Assembly (NCBI GenBank): GCA_015680685.1
Contig: MNCI01017629.1
Location: 366,184-416,498, forward strand
DNA length: 50,315 nucleotides
Source: Gnetum montanum
Lineage: Eukaryota > Streptophyta > Gnetopsida > Gnetales > Gnetaceae
Direction of reading: 5' to 3'
Part shown: positions 34,237 through 44,103 of the stretch, piece after piece
Position numbering within the stretch: position 1 is the stretch's first letter
Layout: every line of letters starts with the position of its first letter
Translations under genes and position numbers: made by a program
The notes under the pieces: model-generated
Told to the model about the DNA's origin: nothing
Seen by the model: only the letters and a program-made list of their open reading frames with translations
Database searches by the model: none

Positions 34237-34625
34237 CCCAGTTTAAGGTCTTGGTAGACCGTGTGCTGGTTTAGAGTCCTAGTGGACCACTGTGCTGGCT
34301 TAAGATCCTAGCAGATCATACATGCTAGTTTAACATCGTGGTAGATGTGTCATGCCAATTTATAGTCATAGCTGACTAGCTGTGCTAGTTTTACGTTGTA
34401 GTGGATGGTTGCTACCAGTTTAACGTCGTAGCAGATGTTGCTTGTTGTGGTTGCCAGTTTATCATTGTAGCGGACAGTGCTCGATGCCACTAGTTTAATG
34501 TCATTGTGGACACTGCTTGATGTTGTCGCCAGGTTAATGTCATAGCGGACGGTTCTTGTTGCTGCTAGATTAACATCATCACGGACACTGCTTGATGTTG
34601 CTAGTTTATCATCGTAGCGGACATT
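34237..34625 (-). repeat. Hairpin-unit array downstream of pol, element G
   Basis: About ten units of GCTAGTTTAA (plus-strand view) are each followed by a small inverted repeat with changing stem. Examples are GGTCTTGGTAGACC, GTCCTAGTGGAC, GATCCTAGCAGATC, ACATCGTGGTAGATGT and AGTCATAGCTGACT. Later units (GTCATAGCGGAC) are separated by TTGCTTGTTGC-like spacers. The array starts right after the pol stop. Confidence 0.85.
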
Positions 34626-34641
34626 GCTTGTTGCTATTGCT

Positions 34642-37600
34642 TTAGATGTAGTATGCCTTAAGGTATGAGTGATTCACCGGGTTGGTGAACTCGTTGCTGT
34701 CCATGTCCGCCAGCTTGAAGGCTCTATTCCCGAAGGCTTTAGTGATCATGTAAGGGCCTTCCCAATTGGCTGAGAATTTTCTCACATGCTTGTAGACAAC
34801 CTTGAGGATGAGGTCTCCCTTCTGTACTGGCTGTTGATGTAGGTCTGCACGGTGCTTTTGTTGTTGCTTGCTCTGGGAGTTCTCTATGCGTCTCAGCGTC
34901 TACGCATGCTCCTCCTTTGCTGAGTCGAGGTTGATGGGCCACGACTCGTCGTTCTGGGCTTTGCTCACGACATCTGCGAGGATCATCCAGAGTGATGGTA
35001 CCTGCAACTTAAGAGGCAACACAGCTTCAATTCGTAAACAAGGCTATAAGGAGTCTTACTTGTCACGGTTCTGCATGTTGTTCTGTAGGCCCAAAGAACG
35101 TAGAGGATTTGCTCGTGCCACCTCCTCTTGCTGTTGCCAAGCATCCACTTCATCAAGTTGATGATGGAATTATTTGTAGCCTTCACCTATCCATTCACCT
35201 GCAAATAGTATGGTGAGGAGAATGATTTCTTAATGCCTAGATTGCTATAGAAGGTTTGGGTTTCCATGCTACTGAATTGTGGCCCATTGTCGGTTACAAT
35301 AGTCATTGGAAGCCCAAACCTTGTCACGATGTGGTCCAGGATGAAATGGAAAATTTGTTGAGACGTCGTTTTTCTTAGGGGAATAGCTTCCATCCACTTA
35401 GTAAAATACTTAGTGGCGGTGATAATGAAGCTATGCCCTATGGAGGACTTAGATGTGATAGGTCCTATGAGGTCTAGTCCCATCGTTGGAAAGGCCACAT
35501 GATTTGCGCTGGGTGTAGGTCCATAGGTGAGACATGTCTGAGATTTTCATATCTCTGGCACGTGTCACATGTCTTGGCTTTTGACAGAAATTCGTAGTCC
35601 ATGTGGGGCCAATAGTACCCTAGGCGTTTGATTTTCGCAACCATAGCCCTAGGTGCTATGTTTTTGCTACACAGTCCTTCATGCACTTCATTAACTACAT
35701 TCTGTGCCTGCTCTCCACCCACGCATGCTAGCAATATCCCGTCATAGGATCATCAGCACAGGGCATCATTTCCCATGAGCGTATATTGCCGGGCATGCTT
35801 TCGGATTGCATCTCTCTGAGCAGATGTCAGTCCACCTGGGGGTTCACCGTGTTGTAGGTAGGCTTGAATGTTAGTGTACCACTCCTGGGTATCCGTAGCA
35901 CTGATAGAGGCCACGTGTCCCACCTGAGTGATAGGCTCAGTACACTCATCAATTAAAGTCGATAGACTTGCAAATGAGTGTGGTGGAATGTTTAATGCAA
36001 GGGTTGCTAAGGCATTTGCCATGGTGTTTTCGTTGCATGGCACGTGTTGCACATTTGTAGTTGCGAATTTCTTAAGCACACTTTTTGCTAGGTTGCAGTA
36101 GGGTTATAGGTGTGTAGCTTTGTAGGCGTAGAACTTGGTGATTTGATTCACAACTAGTTTTGAATCACCGCGGATTTCCAGGTGTTGTATGCATAGTGTT
36201 TGGGCACCAGAGAGGCCTCTAAGTAGCCCCTCATACTCTGCCATGTTGTTGGTGCAGGGGAACATAAAGCGATAAGCAAACGGGTGCATTTCCCTAGAGG
36301 GGAACGTGAAGACGGTAGCTATGCTACCTCCTCATGCAGTTGAAGTGCTGTTGAAGTGTAGAGTAGCTTCTAGGTGTGATGGAATGATGTTGATTATGCC
36401 AACATACTCGTCTGGGAATTCAGGATCTATGGTTGTGTGGTCGTCAATGGGTGATACCCTGAGTTGCGTTGCTATGGCTTGACCCTTAGTTAATGATTGG
36501 CTCACATAGTGTAGGTCAAACTTCGCGGTTATTACATTCCATCAGGCTATCCTACTGCTTTCATACAGGTTGTTAGTGCTAGCCCAGAGTATGTTTCTTT
36601 TGCAAATGATGTTGACTGCATTGTGAAATAGATAATGCCTCCACTTTTTTAGTGCAAATACTAAGGCAAGACAATTCCTCTCTACTTCGTTGTATTTTTT
36701 CTCATGCGCTATTAATGCATGACTCAGGTAGTACACTAGTATCTCAGATTCATCATCTCGTTTTTGACATAGCAGTGCTGCGATAGATGTGTTAGAGGTG
36801 GCAAGGTAGATGAAGAAAGGCTTATCCCTTTGTAGTAGATGCACAGTTGGGAGGTGTGAGAGCTCTTCCTTCAAGTCATTGAAGGCTTGTTGACACTGGG
36901 TTGTCCACTTGAAGTCAACCCCCTTCTTTAGAAGATGTTGCATGGGGTGTAACTTGTCAGTCAACTTTGCTATGAACCTTCGAATGAACTATACCCTGCC
37001 TTGCATCCCACGTATCTCTTTGAGGTTTGTAGGAGGTGCCAGGTTGACGATGGCCTTGACTTTGTCAGGGTCCACCCATATTCTGGCCTTCGATACTATG
37101 AATCCTAACATGCATCCAATCTTCACACTAAAGACACACTTATTAGGATTAAGGTGTAGATCATGCATTTGGCAACATTTAAGGACTACTAGATCGCGTG
37201 GGTGATTAGCCACCTCCTTGGACTTGACTGCTATATCATCCATGTAGTCATTTAACATTTCTAGGATGTAGTCGCTGAAGATGTAAGTCATGGCTCACTG
37301 GTAGGTTGCTTCAACATTCTTGAGCCCAAAAGGCATCATGGTGTAACAGAATGTCCTCCATGGGGTCATGAAGGTTGTTGTTAGTTGATGCTCTGGGTTG
37401 ATGCGAATTTGGTTGTAGTCGGAAAAGCCATCCATGAAGGATAACAGAGTATTCCTCCCCATGGTGTTGATTAGTTGATCAATGCTTGGAAGTGGGAATT
37501 CATTCTTGATCATCACCTTGTTCAAATCCCAAAAGTCTATGTAGATTCGTATTCCTCCCATTTTCTTAGAAACCACGATGATGTTGGACACCCATTCTGA

Positions 37601-38107
37601 ATAATTAACCATGCAGAGGAAACCAGCTTGGTATAGCTTGGTGATTTCATCCCTTATGGCTAGTGAAATTTCTGATTTGACTTTATGAGCCTTCTGCTTG
37701 ACTGCCTTCATGCGCGGGTCTAGGAAGATGTTGTGCTATATTAGCTGCGGGTCTAAACCCAGCATGTCATAGTATGACCACGCGAAGACTTTGATGTTGT
37801 CTTGCAAAATTTTGGCTACATTTTTGTGTATTTGTGCATCTAGGAGGGAGCTAAGATTTAATGTTTTTACCTCCCCCTTGGATGTGGTCATAGGTGTCTC
37901 GATGAGAGGGTCCTTAGTTACATCCCTGACCTCCAAATCTAGGGTTCGGACTAGATGCTTGGGCTAGTCTGGGGATGCTTCTAAAGACACTATGGTGCTA
38001 GCTGTGGTTGACCCCCAGTCAATTAGGTCTGGGTTCAATTGTCTCATGAGCTTGCCATGTGGACCAGCTAAGGCTAAATGCGTGGAGAGATCATGATGGC
38101 TTTCCAT
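34642..38107 (-). pseudogene. Element G pol: RT, RNase H, second RNase H, integrase
   Basis: One reading register holds from ATG 38107 to about 35490, then one frameshift, then integrase. Pre-RT block (VRTLDLEVRDVTKDP); RT with IYIDFWDLNK (about 37540), SFMDGFSDYNQI (about 37440), MMPFGLKN and an intact YMDD (near 37240). RNase H spans about 36950-36560. The second RNase H has a GDSKLVVNQI block near 36170. The integrase zinc site (CDTCQR near 35560), core GLDLIGPI (near 35480) and TDNGPQF (near 35285) are present, but the third catalytic position reads V-K-ATN near 35175, Lys for Glu. C-terminal tail EGPYMITKAF, stop at 34642. Stops are mainly TAG. The ATG is conserved in element A. Confidence 0.95.
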
Positions 38108-38118
38108 TTTTGCTTAAC

Positions 38119-38148
38119 CTGTAAAAATGAGATGAAAGCCTAGTTAAG
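38119..38148 (-). other. Candidate 3' splice site before pol, element G
   Basis: The minus strand shows CTTAAC, a pyrimidine-rich TTTCATCTCATTTTTACAG, then 11 bases to the pol ATG. The layout is that of a plant intron end, as expected for the protease-RT intron known in Ogre elements. An in-frame TAA lies between the AG and the ATG and could be a decayed CAA. No matching donor was identified downstream of the protease. Confidence 0.45.
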
Positions 38149-38218
38149 AGACACTTGTTGGTAGCAATCGTGTATAACGAAAACTTGCAAAGTAATGTCG
38201 AGATGTATGATGTAGAGA

Positions 38219-38592
38219 TTAATGTTTTGCTAGTTTAAAGTCATGGTAGACTGTTATGGCATGGAGATGCAGAGCTGCTAAAATAGGAGATGTAAAACTG
38301 TTGACATGAAAATGTGATGCTTCTAAAGAGAATGTAAAACTTTCAATGCGAAAATGTGAGATTGCTAGTTTAGCGTCATTGCGGATTGCAAACGTATAAC
38401 AGATCAAAAAATGCTAGTTTAAGGTCTTTTCAGACCATGAAACTTGCAACTATGCTGGTGTTTTCTAGTTTAAGTTCCTTTTGGACCGGTAATGGCGCAA
38501 CTATGCTACGATTGCTAGTTTAAGGTCTTTCCAGAACAGTAAAAGCATAACTATGCTATGATTGCTAGTTTAAGGTCTTTTTAGACTATGAT
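38219..38592 (-). repeat. Hairpin-unit array upstream of pol, element G
   Basis: Six or seven units of GCTAGTTTAA (plus-strand view) are followed by stems such as AGTCATGGTAGACT, GGTCTTTTCAGACC and TTCCTTTTGGAC. Spacers contain AACTATGCTAYGATT. The position corresponds to 893-1017 in element A. Confidence 0.8.
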
Positions 38593-38768
38593 AATCGAAA
38601 ATATGTTTTTTTTTTGTTTTTCAGGAAAGAAAGTCATTAGCTTGAAGTGTGTCAAGGTTTTAATGCTAACAGTGCTACGATGGCGTGGTGAGCATGCTAC
38701 GCTGTACGGTGCACTCTGCATTAAATGGAGAGAGAAAGCGGTAAGTTTCCCTTTTCACCATTATGACC

Positions 38769-38775
38769 ATAAATA
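38769..38775 (+). promoter_or_regulatory. TATA-like box of the antisense gene
   Basis: ATAAATA in GACCATAAATAGGGATTAAT, about 150 bases upstream of the antisense ATG at 38922. It is the only TATA-like signal on the plus strand in this stretch. Confidence 0.45.
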
Positions 38776-38921
38776 GGGATTAATCCCTGGTAAGCTTTCC
38801 ATTATCACTGTAAGAGCGTAGAGCCCATATTCAGAGTGCAAGGTGATTTCAGAGTGATTGTGCTAACAACAAGCAAGGCGATTTTCTGCACAGCGATGAG
38901 GAAAACAAATCTGCAAGTAGG

Positions 38922-41900
38922 ATGATGGCTTCGAAGAAGAAACACATGAATTTGGCACTTGCAAAGGTCGAGGAGGTGAAGCAAACCCTAGGGCACGTGA
39001 TGCAAGCGTGTGTTGTAGTGCGAAAGGACACGCTGTTGACCCAGTAGGCTACCATGCTTCCTCTATTTTTTTAGCAATTTTGCTATTAGTTTTTGCTTCT
39101 ATTGTTCTCTGCTTTCATTTTTGCATCCTAGTCTTAGTTGTTTGTATTTTTTGTCATTGTGTTTTTTGCCTTTGCATCACCACTATTTCCATTTCGGCTG
39201 TGACGGATGCATGAGTGCTACGCCATTGTTGTACGCAAGGTTGCTTAAACTACCGCCACCATGGTTATCATAACCGTGGTGGTTTGGGTAGTTTAAGTTA
39301 CTTGATCTTCGAATGGCATGACGTATGAACCTCGGGAGGGTTGGGTCATGCATGATGTGAGAGTGCGACACGTGGTTTGTTAAGCATATTGTTAATTACC
39401 CTGTTATGGTTAATTGCTCTGTTGCTACGCTAGGCTATTTTTGCTATGTTATCGCTTTCGTGTTCTTGCTACGCCATGTGCGGAAAGGGGGTTATGGTGC
39501 ATTGTGTGTATGAATTGCTAGGTATTGATATGTTGCTTACACATTGCACTTAGATAGGATGATAACACTTGTTGGTTGCATTGTGCAGGATGGGGCAAAG
39601 GCCAATCCTAATTATCTTGGAAATTAGAGGGGTCCTGTGTCACGTGAGCAAACCTATGGCCAATGCTCCTCCTTCCTAGATACGTGTGGGAGAGCGGGGG
39701 GTCTGGTTCAGGAAAGAGGCATAGGACTTCTTGCAGTTCCTCCTTCACCACTTTAGTGTGATCGTTTTGTCATCCCTGAAGGAGGAGGCAACCGGCATAA
39801 CAGAAGCCATATTTCCTGGAGCAAGTCGGGGCATTCTGAGGTTTCTGATCGATGGGGTAATCATGAGCATGTAGGGAGAAGGATCTAGCCAACACCCAAC
39901 AATGTTAAGGCATTTGTCTTGGATCTGGGACATGCCCAAGTATAGCTGCTACCACCATTTCAACACACTATTCTTCACACGTTATATGAGGACATGCTTC
40001 TAGAACCCACAGGGAACTATCTACTATGCTAGCGGGTGAGTTTTGCAGCTTTGCCCCACTGTGTTGTGTGATGCTGGCCATATTGGCCAAATGCTAATAG
40101 TATGAATTTGTTGCTAGGTTCTTCATCAATAAGGATGGGGTTCACGATTGACTGGGTTTACTAGCTACAACACAGATAGCCCTGCAGGAATTCTCTTCTG
40201 TTGAGAACCTGTGGACGGGCATGATTAGTCAATGCGGGGGTGAATACCACACCTACCCAGGCCTATATTATATTCTCTACGATCAGTGTAAGGGGCAGGG
40301 TTGGCTGGATGATGAGTGGGTAGAACCCTTCAAACTGGTCATGGTCGAACAAGTTCTGGTTGAACTTCCGCAGTTCCCATTACCGTATAGGGCCGTTAGG
40401 CCAAACAGTAAGTGTCACATGCTCAAGTGTTTTTGCAATCTTTGTATTTTCTATGTTTTCATGCTAAGAATTTTTGTGAAAACTATTGCAGGGGTGAAGA
40501 AGCCCCAGGAGGTGATGGTGGTAACCACCAAGACATAGGGGACAAACATCTACTTCAAATATGGCAAAGTAGAATCGAGCCAACACTGGATAAACCATGT
40601 GGCTTCGGATTCCTTGGTCCAGAACATCTAAAAGGCTAGGCTCATGGATCTATTCATGGCCCTAAATCTAAGTGTTCCTACGACTGAAATGCTCTCCTTG
40701 GTCAACTCTTTTTCCAAAAATATAGGCTGCTTCCATACGTACATACGGGACATGCAGGTGGTCATTGAAATCAATGACCACCTGTTCGTGGACCTGTTCG
40801 GTGTTTCTACCGATGGCGTCCTCATAGGGTCGAAGGGCAAGAAGGAGCTGATCCTTTAGAAGAAGGATATTCAGGAGTGGCTGGGGATTGCTAAGGAGCA
40901 AAAAGGGCTCCCCATTGAGAAGCTCAAAGATGGGCCCGCTTAGGAGATCTACCATGTCTTCTGTGCTTGCGCGTTCCCCAAGCTGCTACCCAAGGAGAGG
41001 TCCTGGGGCTTGAGCAAGCCTAAATAATGCGGGAGGTCATGGAAGAGGGGGCCCATTACAACTAGGCCAACTTTCTATGTAAAGGCTTGCAGGCTAAAAT
41101 CTTGGGACTCCACCAGAAATTAGAATCCCATTCCAACATACATTACGCCTTCTAGATAGGTTGTCTGAAGCACTTTGCGGAGTTTTTGATTGTATGAGAG
41201 AATGGAGCCTGGGTCATGTGAAATTGCAACCAGATTTTTAGACCATGGATTTTCCAGATCCTTTGGACCATTTGAGCCAAAGATCCCCCAGAAATAGTCA
41301 AGGAGTCATTGTTTATAATGACTAAGGATTGGGTGGCTCACAATGTTCGTGGCCAGGATAGCATAGGAGAGATGTTCCCTGTTGTAGCTGGTAGTGTGTT
41401 GTAGGGGGAATGTCTCATAGTTGATACTATGCCTAAGGAGTTGCGGTGGAAGATGCCTCCCCCAGCTAAGGAAACCCTTCATGTGGAGGAAGAGGAGGGG
41501 CAAAGAATGCAGCTTAAACTACAGAGGACGCAACCCCCCATTGGTAAATGCTTTTTTCTAATGCTTACTTTGTTATTGTTTGCTATGCTATGCTGCGCTA
41601 GGCGGTGTAGCATAGCGTGGCACCTACTTTAAGCTAACTTGTTTTGTACTAATGCAAACATGTTTCTTTGCTAGCAGAGGAAGAAGAAGAAGAAGAAGAA
41701 GGTGACAAAGAGGTATTGGCCCCTAAGGTGGGGGTAACAAATAAAGACATGGAGGCCCCAGTCCTGGAGGAAAGGGTCCTGATTAAGAATAAAGGAGCTC
41801 TTGTCGCTAAGGTAGGGGCTCTTGTCATTAGGGAACATCCTCCTACCAACAAAGAGGAACCTCCCTTGAATAAAAAAGATGCTAGTCTCCTAAAAGGAAA

Positions 41901-43360
41901 GGCACCAGTGCATGAGTAAGGGGCTCATGTAGACTCGACAAGGCCTTCTGCCAAGGCTACTGCCATCATCTTGCATCTGCAAGAAGAGAGACCACAATCG
42001 AACATTGGTGAGTTTGGCAATATGTCTGCCTTATCATAGTCCATTTCAGAAATTGCTGATATGTTTAGTTATGTAACAGGCGCTACTATTGATGTTGCAG
42101 GATCCTCCTTGACTCATGCGGAATCATGGGCTAAGGTCCTTGATAGGTTTGTGTTCATGCAAGGGATCATTGATGACATGATCAAACACCTTTAGTAGGT
42201 AGATCTTGATGCGGGTAAATAGTAGTGTTAAATGCTCTTATGTTGTTATGCTAGAATTTCTTGGATTTGCTAATCTTGCTATGCTAACACGATTGCGATG
42301 CTCTTTGTGTCATGGCAGCCTCTCGACTCAAATGGGATCCAACACAACCTTTGAAAGTCACTGTCATGCCTAAATTCCCACCTAACATGACCAAGGTGTC
42401 TCGTCGTTCGTACAACGAGGCTTGCAAATGTGTTTTGCACTCGGCATTCTCCTTGTGGGAGTATAAGCGTGTCAACGAGGATCTGTGGAAATGGGTCGAA
42501 AGAGATGAGCGAAGAGAGGCCGACTTGGTCACTGAGGTGGAGGATCTCAGGTCAAGGAACAAGTTCCTCATGACCTGTTACACTAACAATGAGGACTAGT
42601 GCATGGCTGTGATAGACTATGCTAGGTTTTGGATTGTCGCACGTCAGAACATTGAAGCAACTCATGAGATAATTGAGCAATGGATGCAAATGGAGTTGCT
42701 AGCCTAGAAGTGTCAAGATTTGAAAGACTTCAGTGCCAAGCTTTACACATGGGGGTAGTCCTAGAAAAACCACAAACACATGTATAAATGGGAAAATGCC
42801 ACCCATAGTAGACTGTACAAGGACGTTGCTATGGAGGCATTTATGTATGAAGCATTCATAAATGCCATTGACAATTCTGAGGCCTATGCCAAGTTCAAAG
42901 AGGAGGTAAAGGCTACAGAATCTCCTGACCTAAAAGTGGACCTTCCCACAGAAGAGACGGCAACCATCTCCTTTTCCCTGAGACCACCAAGGTGGACAAC
43001 TGTCGAAAGGGAGAGAGCTGTTGTGGATGCTTAACCTAGCAATAGGCGTTGGATGGACATCATGGCAGAGGAGATCTAGCATCGCCTCAGGCTCAGTTTA
43101 GACTAGATACCCTTTGAGACGGATGCAGGCCGTACTCAGGTTAGTTGCTTTTTTGTGTTAATGCTTATGCTCTATTGTAGTTTGCATTTGTTGCCCTAGT
43201 TGAGCACTTCACTCCTACGATGTAGGATCCAGATGAGGGCGTAGGGGTCATAGAGGGAGGGAATGAAGAATTGGCAGAGGACGATGTAGGGGGAGGCGAT
43301 GCAAAAGGCAACAATGCAGAAACGAATGATGAAGATGATGCAAATAGAGACAACCCATGA
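38922..43360 (+). pseudogene. Antisense multi-exon gene inside element G; N-terminal FCP1/NIF-like domain, rest unidentified
   Basis: Exons read as 38922-39043, 39589-40035, 40118-40407, 40492-41543, 41678-42007, 42101-42214, 42319-43140 and about 43182-43360 (last junction uncertain). All introns are GT-AG, phases agree across each of the first six junctions, and sizes are 82-134 bp except intron 1 (545). About 1,100 residues result, with one frameshift near 41025 and about 20 stops, mostly TAG. Exon 2 has LEIRGVLCH and, further on, FLQFLLHHFSVIVLSS and a NTLF..NPQGTIYY block, as in FCP1/NIF HAD phosphatases, but the DxD aspartates are replaced (EIR). Exon 4 holds a globular region with TDGVLIG and FCACAFPKLLPKERSW. 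Exon 5 is Glu/Lys-rich, exon 7 helical and charged, exon 8 acidic. It lies between protease and pol, opposite to both. Confidence 0.75.
39244..39297. repeat. 54-bp near-perfect inverted repeat in intron 1 of the antisense gene
   Basis: Outer arms CTTAAACTACC and GGTAGTTTAAG enclose inner arms CCACCATGGTTAT and ATAACCGTGGTGG around a one-base centre. Only one inner mismatch and a short asymmetric bulge break the pairing. Confidence 0.9.
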
Positions 43361-43445
43361 CAACATGGGATTTTTTTTTGAAATTTTGAAGTTTTGAAAC
43401 TTTGTAAAAAAAATTTGCAAACATTGTCAACAGGAAAAAATTTTG

Positions 43446-43451
43446 AATAAA
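43446..43451 (+). terminator. Poly(A) signal of the antisense gene
   Basis: AATAAA lies 86 bases after the antisense stop codon (43358-43360), in a T/A-rich stretch suited to a plant 3' UTR. Confidence 0.5.
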
Positions 43452-43524
43452 GGAAAGAATTTCAGAAAAGAAATTGATCTTGTGTTAACTTGTGTATTGT
43501 GTAAAGTTTTCATGCTTTCATGTG

Positions 43525-44057
43525 CTAGTTTTAGGCCATTTTGGGCCATTGCTAGTTTTAGGCCGTTTTGGGCCATTGCTAGTTTTGAGCCACATTTTAG
43601 GCTATTGTGTAACATGCCAAAGAGATGATGCATTAACAACTTGAACAATGGCTAACCGATAACTTATGCTAGTTTTAGGCCATTTCGGGCCATTGCTAGT
43701 TTTAGGCCATTTTGGGTCGTTGCTAGTTTTAGGCCATTTCGGTCCATAGCGTGGCATAGTTTTAGGATGTTTTGGGCCATAACGTAGCATGCTAAAAGGG
43801 ATGGTATGTTAACAAAGTAAAAAGTGATGATGCTAGTTTTAGGCCATTTCAGGCCATAGCATATCATGCAAAAAGGATGGCATGTTAACAAAGCAAAAAG
43901 CGATGATGCTAGTTTTAGGCCATTTTGGGCCATAGCGTAGCATGCCAAAAGGATGGCATGGTAACTAAGAAAAAATCAATGATGCTAGTTTTAGGCCATT
44001 TCAGGCCATAGCATATCATGCAAAAAGGATGGCATGTTAACAAAGCAAAAAGCGATG
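43525..44057 (-). repeat. Third hairpin-unit array of element G, between protease and antisense gene
   Basis: About nine units of GCTAGTTTTAGGCC (plus-strand view) with stems GGCC/GGCC, such as GGCCATTTTGGGCC and GGCCATTTCAGGCC. The first five are spaced about 30 bp. The later ones are spaced about 75 bp with AGCATATCATGCAAAAAGG and ATGGCATGTTAACAAAG spacers, making near-identical tandem copies at 43827-43904 and 43978-44057. Confidence 0.9.
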
Positions 44058-44103
44058 AATGTACAAGGAATGGAAACCGAGTAAGAAGCAGTGGGGTTGC
44101 TAT

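Noticed and set aside
39183-39371. Histidine/asparagine-rich small frame
   Set aside because: It derives from the inverted repeat in intron 1 of the antisense gene and is not conserved in element A.
41649-41852. Minus-strand Ser-rich frame
   Set aside because: It is the complement of the Glu-rich exon 5 repeat (GAA/GAG) of the antisense gene.
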